Assembly (NCBI GenBank): GCA_016795425.1
Contig: JAEUHG010000074.1
Span: forward strand, 1 to 64,000
Origin: Verrucomicrobiales bacterium
GTDB lineage: Bacteria > Verrucomicrobiota > Verrucomicrobiia > Limisphaerales > CAIMTB01
Reading direction: 5' to 3'
DNA length: 64,000 nt
The notes below the pieces were generated by a model. The model worked only from the letters and a program-made list of their open reading frames with translations, had not been told where the DNA came from and ran no database searches. The number at the start of each line of letters is the position of its first letter. Position 1 is the first letter of the stretch. Of this stretch, positions 17,520-27,103 are shown in pieces. Both the position numbers and the translations under genes were made by a program.

Positions 17520-19925
17520 TCACGGCGCGCGCAACCGATAGAACCGCGAATTTGCGTTGGACCCGGCTATCGTGGCGCGCGCGGATGATTCTCCCGTCTT
17601 GGTGACCACCGCTCCGGTCGCGGTCTGCCACGACTTGAGATCGTCGCTCTGTTCCACGGCATGCGCTCCTTCCGGCGTCGGGGTGGCGAAGTCGATGACC
17701 ACGCTGTCGCCCTGCTTACGCACCGAGGTGGCCCGCAGGCTCACCCCCGAGACGATTTCCCATCCGCCGGCGTCGCCGATCAGCAGCCATTGGTCGGTGG
17801 CCGAGTCATCTTCGAAGGCGCCCTCGGCGACATAGATGTCGAAGTGGGCTCCTCCGGCGCGCTGGTAGCCGATGAATTCGATCGCGTAGGTTCCCGCTTT
17901 CAGTCCCTTCAGAATACCGCGAGTGGCGGTTTCGCCGGGCGTTAGGAAGGTCATGAATTCGGGAAAATCATCGTCGCGAACCCCGGTGCCGTTGACGCTG
18001 TCGAACGGAGCGCCGATGAACCGAAGAGCGAAGCCGTCGTCGCTATGGACGCCGAGGGTCCAATCTCCAGCCCGCGGGACCTTGACGTTGGCACGAGCCA
18101 CCACCACGAAGTCACTGACCGCCAAGCCTTCACTTTCCGCTGGCAAGGGTAGGGGATCCGGGAAGAGACCGGCGGTTCCGGGATTCGAGGAAAGGGCATG
18201 GTGCACGGTGGGAACCGAGGCGTCACTGACCTTGCCAGCGAAGCCAGCCAGGGCGGCCTTCTCGGCGATCTCGACGGCGGACGACACGGAATCGGCGCGT
18301 CCGCCATTCCAGATCTGACGGAAGCCCCAGTTGCCGGCGGAGCTTGACGGGCCCTTGAGGCCGGCGAGCGGGAACGGCGGCGCAGGAAGGGTGAAGGTGG
18401 AGGAATGGGTGATGGGGGTGCCGGCTCCGTCTTGGGCGTCTACCACCAGCAGGTGCGTGGACCCTGCGACAAACGGCGCTGCCGGAACGTGGGTCGCCGT
18501 CGTCGTGGTCCCGGCCTTCGATGAGGTAACCGTCGCCACCACGCCGTCGAGGGTCAGTTTCACCGATCCCGGCGTGACCACGCTGGTCGCGGTATCCTCG
18601 AGACGTACCACCAGGTTGGAGAAGGTGGCGACCACTTCCTTGACCGTGGCGGTCACCACGTCCGGCTTGTCGGAGACGCTGATGTCGAATCGGTCGGCCG
18701 TCACCACGCCATCGCCGGCCAGGCGGATCTTCAGGACGTGTTCGCGATTGGGAAGAATGGGGCTGCTCCAGACGAGGACCTGTTCGGCGCGTTGGGCGGC
18801 TTTGTAAATGACCTTGGTCTCCGCACCACCGTCGATGCTGGCCCAACCAGTGCCGTGGTGGCTGGCGACGGTGGCGAAGACATCGACTTTGACGCCTTTG
18901 AACCGCACTTCGAAGTAATCGTTGCGATTGTTGCTGGCGTTGTAGTGATCGTTGTGGAGGTAACGGGGATCGCTGTCTGCGCCGGGCGCAAGGGTCCAGG
19001 CGCCCACGTACTGGATCTGGCCGAGCTCGGTGCCAATGTCGCGTTCATCATCGATCTTCTCGATGCGATCCGCCACGAGCTCGCGAACGCTCACATTGAC
19101 GGTGTTCCAGGCCATCTTGCCGGTGCGATCGGTGACCTCGGCGCGCAAGGCGTGGATCCCGGCGGTGGCTCCTTTGTAGACGTAGAGGTAAGGGCTCGCG
19201 GTCTTGTTGGTGAGCAGCACCTCCCCGTCATAAAATGCCACTTTCTGTATATTCGCCGCCCCGTCCTTGTCGGTGACCGTGGTGTCGATGGAGATATCCG
19301 CACCGAGCGCAATCTCGTCTCCTTCACGCGGACTATTGATGCTGATGGTCGGCACGTTCCCGACAATGTCGCCGCTTTCGAAGCGGACTTCGGCGAGGCC
19401 CACGGTGTAGCCCTGGCCCCAGTTGGAGAGGCCTTTGAGACGGACCAACCGCACACTGGTTCCGACCACATCGAAGACCTGGGCCTTCTCCCCGCCCTCC
19501 GCGAGCGACACGCGGGCGATGGCATTGAACTTCGCAGTCGCCATGTCGGTGTCCGCGGATACCTGGATCTCCACGTCTTTCATGCCGACATCGGTGGCGT
19601 CCTGGACGTTGTAGTTCCAGATATAGACCTTGGTCAGGCTGACGGACTTGCCGAGATCGAAAGTGGCGGATTCACGGATCGATCCGATGCCCGACCACAT
19701 CTCGCTGCCGGCCCGGACATGAACGGCATCCGGGCTGCCGAGGCCGGGTTCCTCGAAACCCTGGCCGTTGATCAAGGCATCCTGGGAGTCCGTGCCATTG
19801 GTCACGGAGACCGCGACGGGCTGCAGGAACTCGGCGCGGAGGGAGGGCGCGGCGGCGAGCAGGAGTGCCGCCAGCCATGGGCAGCGAGCCAGCGTATGAG
19901 GGCGAATCGGGAGATGAGTTTTCAT
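17520..19925 (-). CDS. Exported multidomain discoidin/Ig/PA14-like protein
   Basis: The 801-residue product starts with a signal peptide (CPWLAALLLAAAPSLRAE). A discoidin (F5/8 type C)-like domain covers about 30-185, judged from SATFDLGKSVSLTKVYIWNY. An Ig-like module follows at about 190-285 (VTDKDGAANIQKVAFYDGE). A jelly-roll-like region lies at about 290-430, then another Ig-like module, and a PA14-like region at about 610-745 (HSDDGFALRFIG, YAIEFIGYQRAGGAHFD). These are carbohydrate- or surface-binding folds; no catalytic residues are recognised. The C terminus resembles short sorting-like beta modules. It is divergent from the DUF4838 gene across about 320 bases, and the two may serve a common polysaccharide-related role, which is inference. 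Confidence 0.75.
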   Translation of the reverse strand: MKTHLPIRPHTLARCPWLAALLLAAAPSLRAEFLQPVAVSVTNGTDSQDALINGQGFEEPGLGSPDAVHVRAGSEMWSGIGSIRESATFDLGKSVSLTKVYIWNYNVQDATDVGMKDVEIQVSADTDMATAKFNAIARVSLAEGGEKAQVFDVVGTSVRLVRLKGLSNWGQGYTVGLAEVRFESGDIVGNVPTISINSPREGDEIALGADISIDTTVTDKDGAANIQKVAFYDGEVLLTNKTASPYLYVYKGATAGIHALRAEVTDRTGKMAWNTVNVSVRELVADRIEKIDDERDIGTELGQIQYVGAWTLAPGADSDPRYLHNDHYNASNNRNDYFEVRFKGVKVDVFATVASHHGTGWASIDGGAETKVIYKAAQRAEQVLVWSSPILPNREHVLKIRLAGDGVVTADRFDISVSDKPDVVTATVKEVVATFSNLVVRLEDTATSVVTPGSVKLTLDGVVATVTSSKAGTTTTATHVPAAPFVAGSTHLLVVDAQDGAGTPITHSSTFTLPAPPFPLAGLKGPSSSAGNWGFRQIWNGGRADSVSSAVEIAEKAALAGFAGKVSDASVPTVHHALSSNPGTAGLFPDPLPLPAESEGLAVSDFVVVARANVKVPRAGDWTLGVHSDDGFALRFIGAPFDSVNGTGVRDDDFPEFMTFLTPGETATRGILKGLKAGTYAIEFIGYQRAGGAHFDIYVAEGAFEDDSATDQWLLIGDAGGWEIVSGVSLRATSVRKQGDSVVIDFATPTPEGAHAVEQSDDLKSWQTATGAVVTKTGESSARATIAGSNANSRFYRLRAP

Positions 19926-20245
19926 GGAATGAAAGGCTTTGTAGCCGCCAGGCCGGGGTGAGAGGAGATAGGAGCAGAGCCTGGAAGGCGCGGCAAGCCA
20001 GGGCTTCGCAGTGCCCGCGGTCGTGGTCCTTCGCTCGCGTTTTTGGATGGGATGGAAGGGCGTTGAATCATCATCGTTTTATCACCTGCCAGTGGACAGT
20101 CTGCCCCGAATCCATTCTGGTTACCGGTATGACTCCCGCTGCGCGCCATCTGCCGTCAGGGCAGAACCCGATTCTCCATTGGCCAGCGCTGACTTCCGGA
20201 CTGTCGAGCAATAGAGGCGCGATCCCCAGACCCATTCTCTTGCTC
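19926..20245. other. 320-base divergent intergenic region
   Basis: This stretch separates the discoidin-like gene (leftward) from the DUF4838 gene (rightward) and should contain both promoters. An open frame runs through it on the + strand with an in-frame ATG at 20129, but its translation lacks domain character and the signal peptide only begins near 20246, so I treat it as non-coding. I see no strong -35/-10 pair, no long inverted repeat and no RNA-like fold that I can support by eye. Confidence 0.4.
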
Positions 20246-22813
20246 GTGCGCCGTCTCATTCTCTTGATCTTAGGCTTGGGCGTGGCCACGTCGACCGCCG
20301 CAGATCCGGGCGTGGAACCCAGCGGTCGTTACTTCCGTGACTGGCTTCTATGCGGACCGTTTCCGGCTACCACGGAAGCCAAACCGGACATCGAAGCCAT
20401 TCGATTGCCGGGAATGGAATCCGATCATCTTGAGGGCTTGGGAGGCGAGGCGAATGCAAGGCCAAGAGCTGGACAGAAAGTGACGGTGCCAGGTGGAGGG
20501 CGAGTCTGGAGCCCATTCAGTTCGTCCACGGACGCGCTCGACCTGGATGCGGCGGTGACGACGTCAGATCGGGTGGTCGCGTACGCCTATCGGGAGATCC
20601 TGAGCCCCGCACCGGTCGCCTGTATACTGGCCCTCGGCAGCAACGACGGCGCCCGTGTCTGGTTGAACGGGGAACTTATTTTGGATCAGCCGGGACCGCG
20701 GGGATTGAAACTGGACCACCACCTGGTTCCGGTGGCCCTTCGGCAGGGAACCAACGCCCTGATGATCAAAGTCGAGGAACGCGGCAACCGCTGGGCCTTG
20801 GCGTGTCGGTTGCTGCCGTTGACGCACCAGGACGGGTCCGAACGGTTGCGCCTGTTCGACGTGCTGTCGAAGGAGGATGGAACCGCGATCGTTCGTCCGC
20901 GTCAGTCAGCCGCCCTCACCTCACTCCTGCTGAAGTCGGCGGTGTTTGAGGCTTTCCCGGTTTCCGCCACGAACCAGGTGGTCTGGTCTGCCCCCTGGGT
21001 GGCGCGCGAAGGGCCGATTTCGATCGGGGTCGATGCTCGAACCTTTGGGCAGTATGGACTGCGGCTGAAGGCGGAGTTTGCCGACGGTAACCGGCGAGAA
21101 ACGATTCTTCCATTTACGGCGGGACGGCGGGTGGAGCATGTGCTTTTCGAACAGGGCAAGACGCGCTACCGCCTGGTGGTGGGAGCGCAGGCGTCGGAGA
21201 GTGAACGGTGGGCCGCCAGCGAATTGCGCCGGTGGATCCAGGATGTCAGTGGTGTGTCGCTGGCGGATGGCTCCGAAGCCGACGCCACTGATGACCATGT
21301 GATTGTGGTGGGTTGGAATTCGAGGTCGGAACGGCTCCTGGGGCCGGGTGCCGGTCCGTTGAAAGACGGGGATGAATCATTCACCTACCGCAGCGTGGGT
21401 CCGGCCTTGGTGCTGTGGGGGGGGCGACAGCGAGGCACGCTGTATGCCGTGATGTCGTTCCTGGAACGGGAAATGGGGGTGCGCTTCTACACGCCGCGAG
21501 TGACCGTGGCACCCAGGAAGGCGAGGTATGTCTTCACCGGGCTGTTTCACTCCGAGGCGCCTGGAGTGCGGGTCCGCAACGATTTCTATTACGAGGCCTT
21601 CGATCCGGTTTGGGCGGCGCGGAATCGAATCAATGGTTCGATGAGCCACCGCGTGCAGCCGGGCGGGGTGGAATCGTACTGGTCGGTGCACACCTTCTTT
21701 CCGTTGATGCCGCCGGAGGAGTTTTTCGAGAAGCACCCGGAATATTACAGTCTGCTGGATGGAAAGCGCACCGCCGATCATGCGCAGCTTTGTCTGACTC
21801 ACCCGGACGTGCTTCGGATCATCACCGAACGAATTCGCCGGCGCATGCGTGAGAGTCCGGAGTACCTGATCTACGACGTCTCGCAAAACGACTGGGCCAA
21901 TCCCTGCCAATGCCGAGATTGCCAGGCGATTGTCGATCGCGAAGGCAGTCAGTCGGGACCGGTCATCCAGTTCGTCAATCAGGTGGCCGACCAAGTGAAA
22001 GCGGAGTTCCCGGACAAATTCATCGGCACTCTCGCCTACCAATACACGCGCAAGCCACCTCGGACCGTGAAGCCGCGCGAGAATGTCGTGGTCCGGTTCT
22101 GCAGCATCGAATGCTGCTTCGCGCATGACTTTGAGTCGTGCCCGGAGAATCGGTCGTTTGTGGAGGACATGAACGGCTGGGCAGCCATCGCGCCACACAT
22201 TTATATCTGGGATTACGTGGTGAACTTCAGTCACTACCTGCTGCCCTACCCGAACTTCCGCGTGCTCAAGCCGAACATCCAGTTCTTCCGCGATCATCAG
22301 GCCATCGGCATCATGGAGCAGGCCGCCTACCAAAGCCGGGGCGGTGAATTCGCGGAGCTGCGTTCCTACCTGATCGCCAAGCTGCTCTGGAATCCGGAAG
22401 CCGATGTCGAGGCGGTGATCGACGATTTCATGTTCGGTTACTACGGGCGTGCCGGTCAGTTTGTGCGGGCTTACTTCCATTTGTTGCATGGCCGGTTGAC
22501 GCCGGAGACCCATATCCACCTGGGACTGCAACCGGACGACAAGCTGTTCTCGGACGATTTCGTGCGGGAGGCCGAAGCGTTGTTCGATCGGGCCGACGCC
22601 GTGGCGGATACCGAGGAAATCCGGCAACGTGTGGATTTGGCGCGGTTGCCGATTCTCTATCTGAAGTGCAAACGGGTCCCGGCGATCGCGCGCCAGGACG
22701 GGAGCTACGCCCGCTTCAACGAGATTGTGCGACGGGAGAATGTCATCAACTACGCGGAGGCAGGTGAGCCGCATCGCAAGGCGTTTCACGCCGAAGTGGA
22801 AGCCGCACCGTGA
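20246..22813 (+). CDS. Exported DUF4838 domain protein
   Basis: About 855 residues follow the proposed GTG start at 20246, which gives a clean signal peptide (RRLILLILGLGVATSTAA). An in-frame ATG at 20129 would add 39 residues without a recognisable domain and is the main alternative. An N-terminal region (about 20-190) resembles a sugar-binding jelly roll. The alpha-glucuronidase-like N-terminal fold and DUF4838 core follow, with YDVSQNDWANPCQCRDCQ, HTFFPLMPPEEFFEKHPEYY, VVRFCSIECCFAH and HIYIWDYVVNFSHYL. DUF4838 proteins are related to glycoside hydrolase catalytic barrels and are common in Verrucomicrobiota, but no activity is agreed. A polysaccharide-degrading role is plausible. The paired cysteines in CQCRDC suggest a metal or disulfide site. 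Confidence 0.88.
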   Translation: MRRLILLILGLGVATSTAADPGVEPSGRYFRDWLLCGPFPATTEAKPDIEAIRLPGMESDHLEGLGGEANARPRAGQKVTVPGGGRVWSPFSSSTDALDLDAAVTTSDRVVAYAYREILSPAPVACILALGSNDGARVWLNGELILDQPGPRGLKLDHHLVPVALRQGTNALMIKVEERGNRWALACRLLPLTHQDGSERLRLFDVLSKEDGTAIVRPRQSAALTSLLLKSAVFEAFPVSATNQVVWSAPWVAREGPISIGVDARTFGQYGLRLKAEFADGNRRETILPFTAGRRVEHVLFEQGKTRYRLVVGAQASESERWAASELRRWIQDVSGVSLADGSEADATDDHVIVVGWNSRSERLLGPGAGPLKDGDESFTYRSVGPALVLWGGRQRGTLYAVMSFLEREMGVRFYTPRVTVAPRKARYVFTGLFHSEAPGVRVRNDFYYEAFDPVWAARNRINGSMSHRVQPGGVESYWSVHTFFPLMPPEEFFEKHPEYYSLLDGKRTADHAQLCLTHPDVLRIITERIRRRMRESPEYLIYDVSQNDWANPCQCRDCQAIVDREGSQSGPVIQFVNQVADQVKAEFPDKFIGTLAYQYTRKPPRTVKPRENVVVRFCSIECCFAHDFESCPENRSFVEDMNGWAAIAPHIYIWDYVVNFSHYLLPYPNFRVLKPNIQFFRDHQAIGIMEQAAYQSRGGEFAELRSYLIAKLLWNPEADVEAVIDDFMFGYYGRAGQFVRAYFHLLHGRLTPETHIHLGLQPDDKLFSDDFVREAEALFDRADAVADTEEIRQRVDLARLPILYLKCKRVPAIARQDGSYARFNEIVRRENVINYAEAGEPHRKAFHAEVEAAP

Positions 22814-22926
22814 GAAGGAGCGCGGGGCCTCCGGACCCGCAGGGGGGGGCGAGCGGAGCGAAGGGGTGCGCCGCAGGGACGCGTCGCGGTCCGGGAAGGA
22901 GCGCGGGGCCTCCGGACCCGCAGGGG
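22814..22926 (+). repeat. Two 32-base direct repeats in intergenic region
   Basis: The same 32-base GC-rich unit begins at 22814 and again at 22895 (start GAAGGAGCGCGGGGCCTCC), 81 bases apart, and ends in a G run. The bases between contain GCGAGCGGAGCGAAGGGG. The block lies between convergent genes. It may be a degenerate intergenic repeat family member or a small duplication; no coding frame is supported here. Confidence 0.8.
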
Positions 22927-22946
22927 GTGACGTGTCCGTTCGGTGC

Positions 22947-24200
22947 CTAGAAATCCAGGCCGATGCCGAGAATGAGCCGGAAGTCGTCTGGCTTCGGCTG
23001 CACCCCGTCCTCGCCGATGCTGGGCTGCGAGATGCGGTCCCAAACGAAGGAGACGTCGAGATCGATGCGTTCGGTGATGTCGAGGGATAGCGTGGTGACG
23101 CTGTGGTGGGTGGTCTCGCCCACTTGCTGGCTGGTGTATTGTCCGCGGTACTCGGCGGTCAGTTCGACGCGCCGGGTAATGTCCCACTCGAAGCGGCTGC
23201 CGAACCAGAGTGCGGCGGCGGATTTCTGGTCGGGTTCGCCGGGTTGCGTGGAGACGAACCAGGCGTGCTGGAAGGCGGGACCGGTGGTCACGTTCCAGGT
23301 GACCTTGGGGCGATCGATTAGGTCGTACCCGACGCCGACGCCGCCCGTGGCGCGATGGTCGAGGTTCTGAAAGGGATCCCGATAGTATTCGCCGGTGGGC
23401 AGGACCAGATAGAACCGTTTGGAGAGCCAGAGATCGAACTCGACGTTGGCGCGGTGGTTGTTCGCGCTTTCGATGCCGTTGGCGCGACTGAGGTTGCCTA
23501 TGTAGTCGACGCTCAAACGGGTGGCCGGGGTGCGTCTCTGCAGATGGGCCTGCGCGTTGTACTCGTACTGCTCTGTGTTGCCGGCCCGGAGCGTCAGGCC
23601 GATGGACGCATCGCCCGACCAATGGTCCCGCTCGCGGGAACCGCCGGGGGTCAGGCTTTGCAGTCGATCCCGGGGATGGTCCGATGGGGACGCGCCCCCA
23701 ATCTGGACGCGATCCGGGGTGACCGACACGGGGCCGGTGATGCGTTCACCGTCGACGAAGAGCACGCTCAGATCACGGGGCGATCTCAACTGCCGGATGT
23801 CCTTCCAGTCGAATGTCAGGTCATCGAGTTTCTCGCTGTAGAATTCGATCTCTCGTTCCTGCATCGCCTTGATGCGTCCCTTGAGCCATTCGCCCGTCTT
23901 CAGTTGAATCCAATCGAAGGCGTCGGGGGGTGGCACCCAGTTCAGATCGGGCAGGGTGGACGAATTCAATGACGGGAGTGGGTTGGGCTCGTCAGGCGGG
24001 AGTGACGAAGGAGGGGCTTCCGGGTCCGCCACATAATTCGTCACCAGGATGATGTTGGTGACGATCACGTAATTCGTCACCACCACCGCGCGCAGGGCGC
24101 CCGGAGCGGCGGAAGCCATCGCGCCGATCATGCACAGTCCCAGGACGAACCCTGTCGCCCTGAACCGACCGACCTGGAGCGATCGAGGCGACGCGTTCAT
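22947..24200 (-). CDS. DUF481 outer-membrane beta-barrel protein
   Basis: The 417-residue product has a signal peptide (GFVLGLCMIGAMASAAPG), then an odd hydrophobic run built on repeated VTN tripeptides (VVVTNYVIVTNIILVTNYV), a proline-rich linker, and a short beta domain with LKTGEWLKGRIKAMQEREIEF. From about residue 200 the DUF481 barrel follows (GDASIGLTLRAGNTEQYEYN), with alternating aromatic strands and a C-terminal Phe (LILGIGLDF), the usual signal for outer-membrane insertion. Its function in the family is unknown; it is induced by salt or stress in some species. The start at 24200 is chosen because it overlaps the stop of the upstream gene as ATGA. It should be co-translated with that lipoprotein. 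Confidence 0.9.
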   Translation of the reverse strand: MNASPRSLQVGRFRATGFVLGLCMIGAMASAAPGALRAVVVTNYVIVTNIILVTNYVADPEAPPSSLPPDEPNPLPSLNSSTLPDLNWVPPPDAFDWIQLKTGEWLKGRIKAMQEREIEFYSEKLDDLTFDWKDIRQLRSPRDLSVLFVDGERITGPVSVTPDRVQIGGASPSDHPRDRLQSLTPGGSRERDHWSGDASIGLTLRAGNTEQYEYNAQAHLQRRTPATRLSVDYIGNLSRANGIESANNHRANVEFDLWLSKRFYLVLPTGEYYRDPFQNLDHRATGGVGVGYDLIDRPKVTWNVTTGPAFQHAWFVSTQPGEPDQKSAAALWFGSRFEWDITRRVELTAEYRGQYTSQQVGETTHHSVTTLSLDITERIDLDVSFVWDRISQPSIGEDGVQPKPDDFRLILGIGLDF

Positions 24201-25624
24201 GATTTCTGTCCGGTTCCGCGCGGCAATGGCAGGCGCGCGGCGAGAAATCGATAGGCGAGCGCGGCGGCAAGGCACAGCCCGATCAGCAGGGCCCCCCGTT
24301 GAAAGGCGTAGTCGACGACCTCTTTTCCGCCCGCCCGCGCCTGTTGCACCGCCGGTTCGAAAGTCGCCGGCAACTGGGAGAGATTGGTCGATCCGAGCGT
24401 GTCCTGAACCGACTCGACGAGGGCATGCAGTTGCCGGGCGGCGGCTTCGATACGGGCGGCTGTCTCGCCGTAGTCCTGGATTCGAAAAGGCGCAGCCGGC
24501 GGATTCGAATGTGCCGCTGGGTCCGGGTTCGGGGGCGTCGGCGGCTTTGGTTCACCCACACCGAAGCGCTTCATCAGGGCGTCGAAGGTGCCGAGGGTGA
24601 CGGTGAGCGAGGTGGACATCTGGGAGCCGGCGATGAGGGCCTGACGAACTTCCCCGGCCAACGGCGCCAAGCGGCCTTCCTGGGACTCAAGGGATTTCAG
24701 GATCTCGGCGCGTTCCTGGGCCAGTTGTGCGGGGAGTTGCTCGGCGACGCGAACGAATCGGTTCAACGAGGCGGTGAGGTCGCCGGCATTGGAGACGACG
24801 CTTTCTACGGCGGGAAGTTTTGTGGCGTGAATCGCGGTAAGCTCCGCCTGCCAACGCAGGAGTCTGGGCATGCGTTGCATCACAAAGAGGGCGCGCTCAG
24901 CGAACAAGCGGGTCCGCGCCACCTCGCGCACCGCCGGATCGACCCCGGCGAGCGGGTCGACGCCCAGCAGGCCGAAGACGCTGCCGGAGCGCGCGGACTG
25001 CTGCCGACTTCTTTGCGGAAAGAGAGCGGGTAGGTCTTCACCGCGAGCCATCAAGACATCCCGGAGGTTCACCTCGCGCTGCTCCCATTGCCCGAGAGAC
25101 GTCTCGAGTTCCGTCAATTGGTCGGCTGACAGGGCTTTTCGAGCAAGAGCGGACAGATCGCCCTCAAGCTCGCGGCAACTCGAGACCATGAACTCGACCG
25201 AATCGCCGAACGTGGCCGATTGCATCGGGTTTTCGAGGGTCTTGCGCATGACGGTGACCAGTACGGTGAGGTCGACCAGGGCGGCGAGGGAATGGGACCC
25301 GGACGCGACCGCATACACTTGGGAGGCGATGGCGACCTTGAATTGCAGCGCCTCATCGTCTTCCAGGGGCTGGTGTCCCAATCGCAATTTGTCGATACCG
25401 AGGACCATGCGGGTGGTGAAGTCATCGGCGAACCGGAGGACGTCCTGCTGCAACACCACGGGATCCACGGCGGCGCGAGACTTATCGCCGCCGGTGGCGA
25501 GGCGCACCGCTTGGGTGGGCAGTTCCACGGCCGTTTCGGCGATGCGACAGCCGGCGCTGGCGACGCAGAGAACGAGGAGAGCGCCGAAGATGATCGATGG
25601 GCGAGATCGCGGGCGGGTCGTCAC
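24197..25624 (-). CDS. Predicted lipoprotein with C-terminal membrane helix
   Basis: The 475-residue product starts with a lipoprotein signal (IIFGALLVLCVASAGC, lipobox SAGC). The body is almost wholly helical, with a stretch of long amphipathic helices (about 60-370), a proline-rich linker near 380-395 (PKPPTPPNPDP) and a hydrophobic segment near the end (GALLIGLCLAAALAYRFL). This combination of lipid anchor and membrane helix is unusual. I recognise no family. It precedes the DUF481 barrel gene and shares an ATGA overlap with it, so the two are likely partners in the envelope. The downstream edge of the DUF1254 gene is 45 bases upstream of its start, so those genes may also be co-transcribed. 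Confidence 0.75.
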   Translation of the reverse strand: MTTRPRSRPSIIFGALLVLCVASAGCRIAETAVELPTQAVRLATGGDKSRAAVDPVVLQQDVLRFADDFTTRMVLGIDKLRLGHQPLEDDEALQFKVAIASQVYAVASGSHSLAALVDLTVLVTVMRKTLENPMQSATFGDSVEFMVSSCRELEGDLSALARKALSADQLTELETSLGQWEQREVNLRDVLMARGEDLPALFPQRSRQQSARSGSVFGLLGVDPLAGVDPAVREVARTRLFAERALFVMQRMPRLLRWQAELTAIHATKLPAVESVVSNAGDLTASLNRFVRVAEQLPAQLAQERAEILKSLESQEGRLAPLAGEVRQALIAGSQMSTSLTVTLGTFDALMKRFGVGEPKPPTPPNPDPAAHSNPPAAPFRIQDYGETAARIEAAARQLHALVESVQDTLGSTNLSQLPATFEPAVQQARAGGKEVVDYAFQRGALLIGLCLAAALAYRFLAARLPLPRGTGQKS

Positions 25625-25669
25625 GGCAGGGGCGGTACCGGTGCTCCGGGTGGCGTGGGATGGGTCCGG

Positions 25670-27103
25670 CTAAGGAAGCGATTCGAGCAGTGGCGGTCTC
25701 CAGGTGCCGGTCAGGGCCTCGCTCCTGGGCCAGTAAAGCCGCATGGCGCACCAGAACGGGCCTTTGGGTGCGGGCAGCCAATTGGATTCCCGGTCCTTTC
25801 CGGGCGATTCGCTCTGGAGGTGCAGGGTGATGCCTCCATCCGCGTCCTTCTTCAACGCGGGTATCATCGGAGAATTGATCAGGTAACGATGGATGGGATT
25901 CGGGGTGAGCAAACTCGACGGCAGTTCGTACATGGTCACTGACCAGAAGGCGTGAACGGGCGGCAATTGGCCGGGCGCGAAGCGAAGCCGATAGCGGTGC
26001 GCCGAGCCGTTCAACGCCGCTCCCGTGGCGTCGGTTCGGTACATCGGATACATGGCTTCCTCCTTTGAATTTCCGAAAATGCCCAGGCCCGCAGCGGCCA
26101 TCCGATACAGGTAGTTGTTCTTCAAATACGCCCGCGTTCCGAAGACATCGCCACTGGTGACCTTGCCGGCGGCGACTTGGGTGCGGACCAAGGTCTCGTA
26201 TTCCTTCCAGGCGTCGGCCATGCCGTCACGCAGCGCCTGCTGCAGGTCGGCATTCATGCGGTCCGGCAGGAATTTCTTCCCGGCGCCGACGTTGATTTTG
26301 GCGAAGCGCGCCATCAGCTCCTTTTCGGAAGGGTGCCTCGGACAGAATTGGAGGATGAAGTTCAGGACCTTGAAGAAGTCGAGGGACGATTTTTGGGTCT
26401 CGGTCGTGAGCGGCGCGATGAAATCGATTGCCGGTGCGGGTCTTGGCGCAGGTTTTCCGAGAAATGCGGAGAGAGGTTCCACCCGGTAACCCTCCTGGAT
26501 CCGCTTCACGTGCTCGAGGTCGGCCGGTTCGAACAACTGGGTGCGGAACACGGCAAGCGCCAGTTCCGTTTCGCTGCGAACGACCCGCTTCACCCCAGAG
26601 GGCGGCTTCCCTTTCCAACGGGGACCGGCGATGAGGAAGCTTCCGCCGTCGTTCCCGGTGGAGCGGCTGCCGAGATAATCGAAGTTGTGGGTGTAGGCGT
26701 CGATCAATTGGATCGAGAAATAGCGTTCCTTCTCGATGGCCGGCACGGTGAGGACGACGGGTTCGGCGCGAAGGTCCATCCCCAGCATCGAGTAGGGGGT
26801 GTCTGAATTCGGCGTCTGCACCGCTTTGTCTTCGGACGTGAAGACCCGGGGCATGTTCCGGAGCTGGTTCCACGGTGCCTTGAACTCCGGATTCGCGCGA
26901 TCCACGAAATACGCGTGCTGGATCCGGTAGCCGTCCACCATCGGAAACCCATAGATATAGGCTTCCTTGGCGATGGCGCGAGCCTCGGCCGGAGTGACCG
27001 ATCCGGCCGCCGCTTCCTTCCCACCGGGCACCAGGATCAAGAGCAGGGCGATCCAAGGTGTCGGTCGGAAGCGTGCCTGTGATGGAGTGTCGAGAGTGAT
27101 CAT
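25670..27103 (-). CDS. Exported DUF1254/DUF1214 protein
   Basis: The 477-residue protein has an N-terminal signal-like region (PWIALLLILVPGGKEAAAG). DUF1254 covers about 40-190 (KEAYIYGFPMVDGYRI, TPNSDTPYSMLGMDLRAEP, RYFSIQLIDAYTHNFDYLG) and DUF1214 about 330-460 (YRLRFAPGQLPPVHAFWSVT, NPIHRYLINS). The two domains occur together as a standard arrangement in bacteria; the family is often exported and has no agreed biochemical function. The motif LPPVHAFWSVTMYE and the terminal NWLPAPKGPFWCAMRLYWP are textbook for this family. It is the leftmost member of a long leftward run of envelope genes, which may reflect co-regulation with the DUF3604 and sulfatase genes farther upstream. Confidence 0.92.
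   Translation of the reverse strand: MITLDTPSQARFRPTPWIALLLILVPGGKEAAAGSVTPAEARAIAKEAYIYGFPMVDGYRIQHAYFVDRANPEFKAPWNQLRNMPRVFTSEDKAVQTPNSDTPYSMLGMDLRAEPVVLTVPAIEKERYFSIQLIDAYTHNFDYLGSRSTGNDGGSFLIAGPRWKGKPPSGVKRVVRSETELALAVFRTQLFEPADLEHVKRIQEGYRVEPLSAFLGKPAPRPAPAIDFIAPLTTETQKSSLDFFKVLNFILQFCPRHPSEKELMARFAKINVGAGKKFLPDRMNADLQQALRDGMADAWKEYETLVRTQVAAGKVTSGDVFGTRAYLKNNYLYRMAAAGLGIFGNSKEEAMYPMYRTDATGAALNGSAHRYRLRFAPGQLPPVHAFWSVTMYELPSSLLTPNPIHRYLINSPMIPALKKDADGGITLHLQSESPGKDRESNWLPAPKGPFWCAMRLYWPRSEALTGTWRPPLLESLP

Noticed and set aside
19865-20245. N-terminal extension of the DUF4838 reading frame
   Set aside because: The extended translation has no domain and a proper signal peptide begins only near 20246; the stretch also has to hold two divergent promoters.
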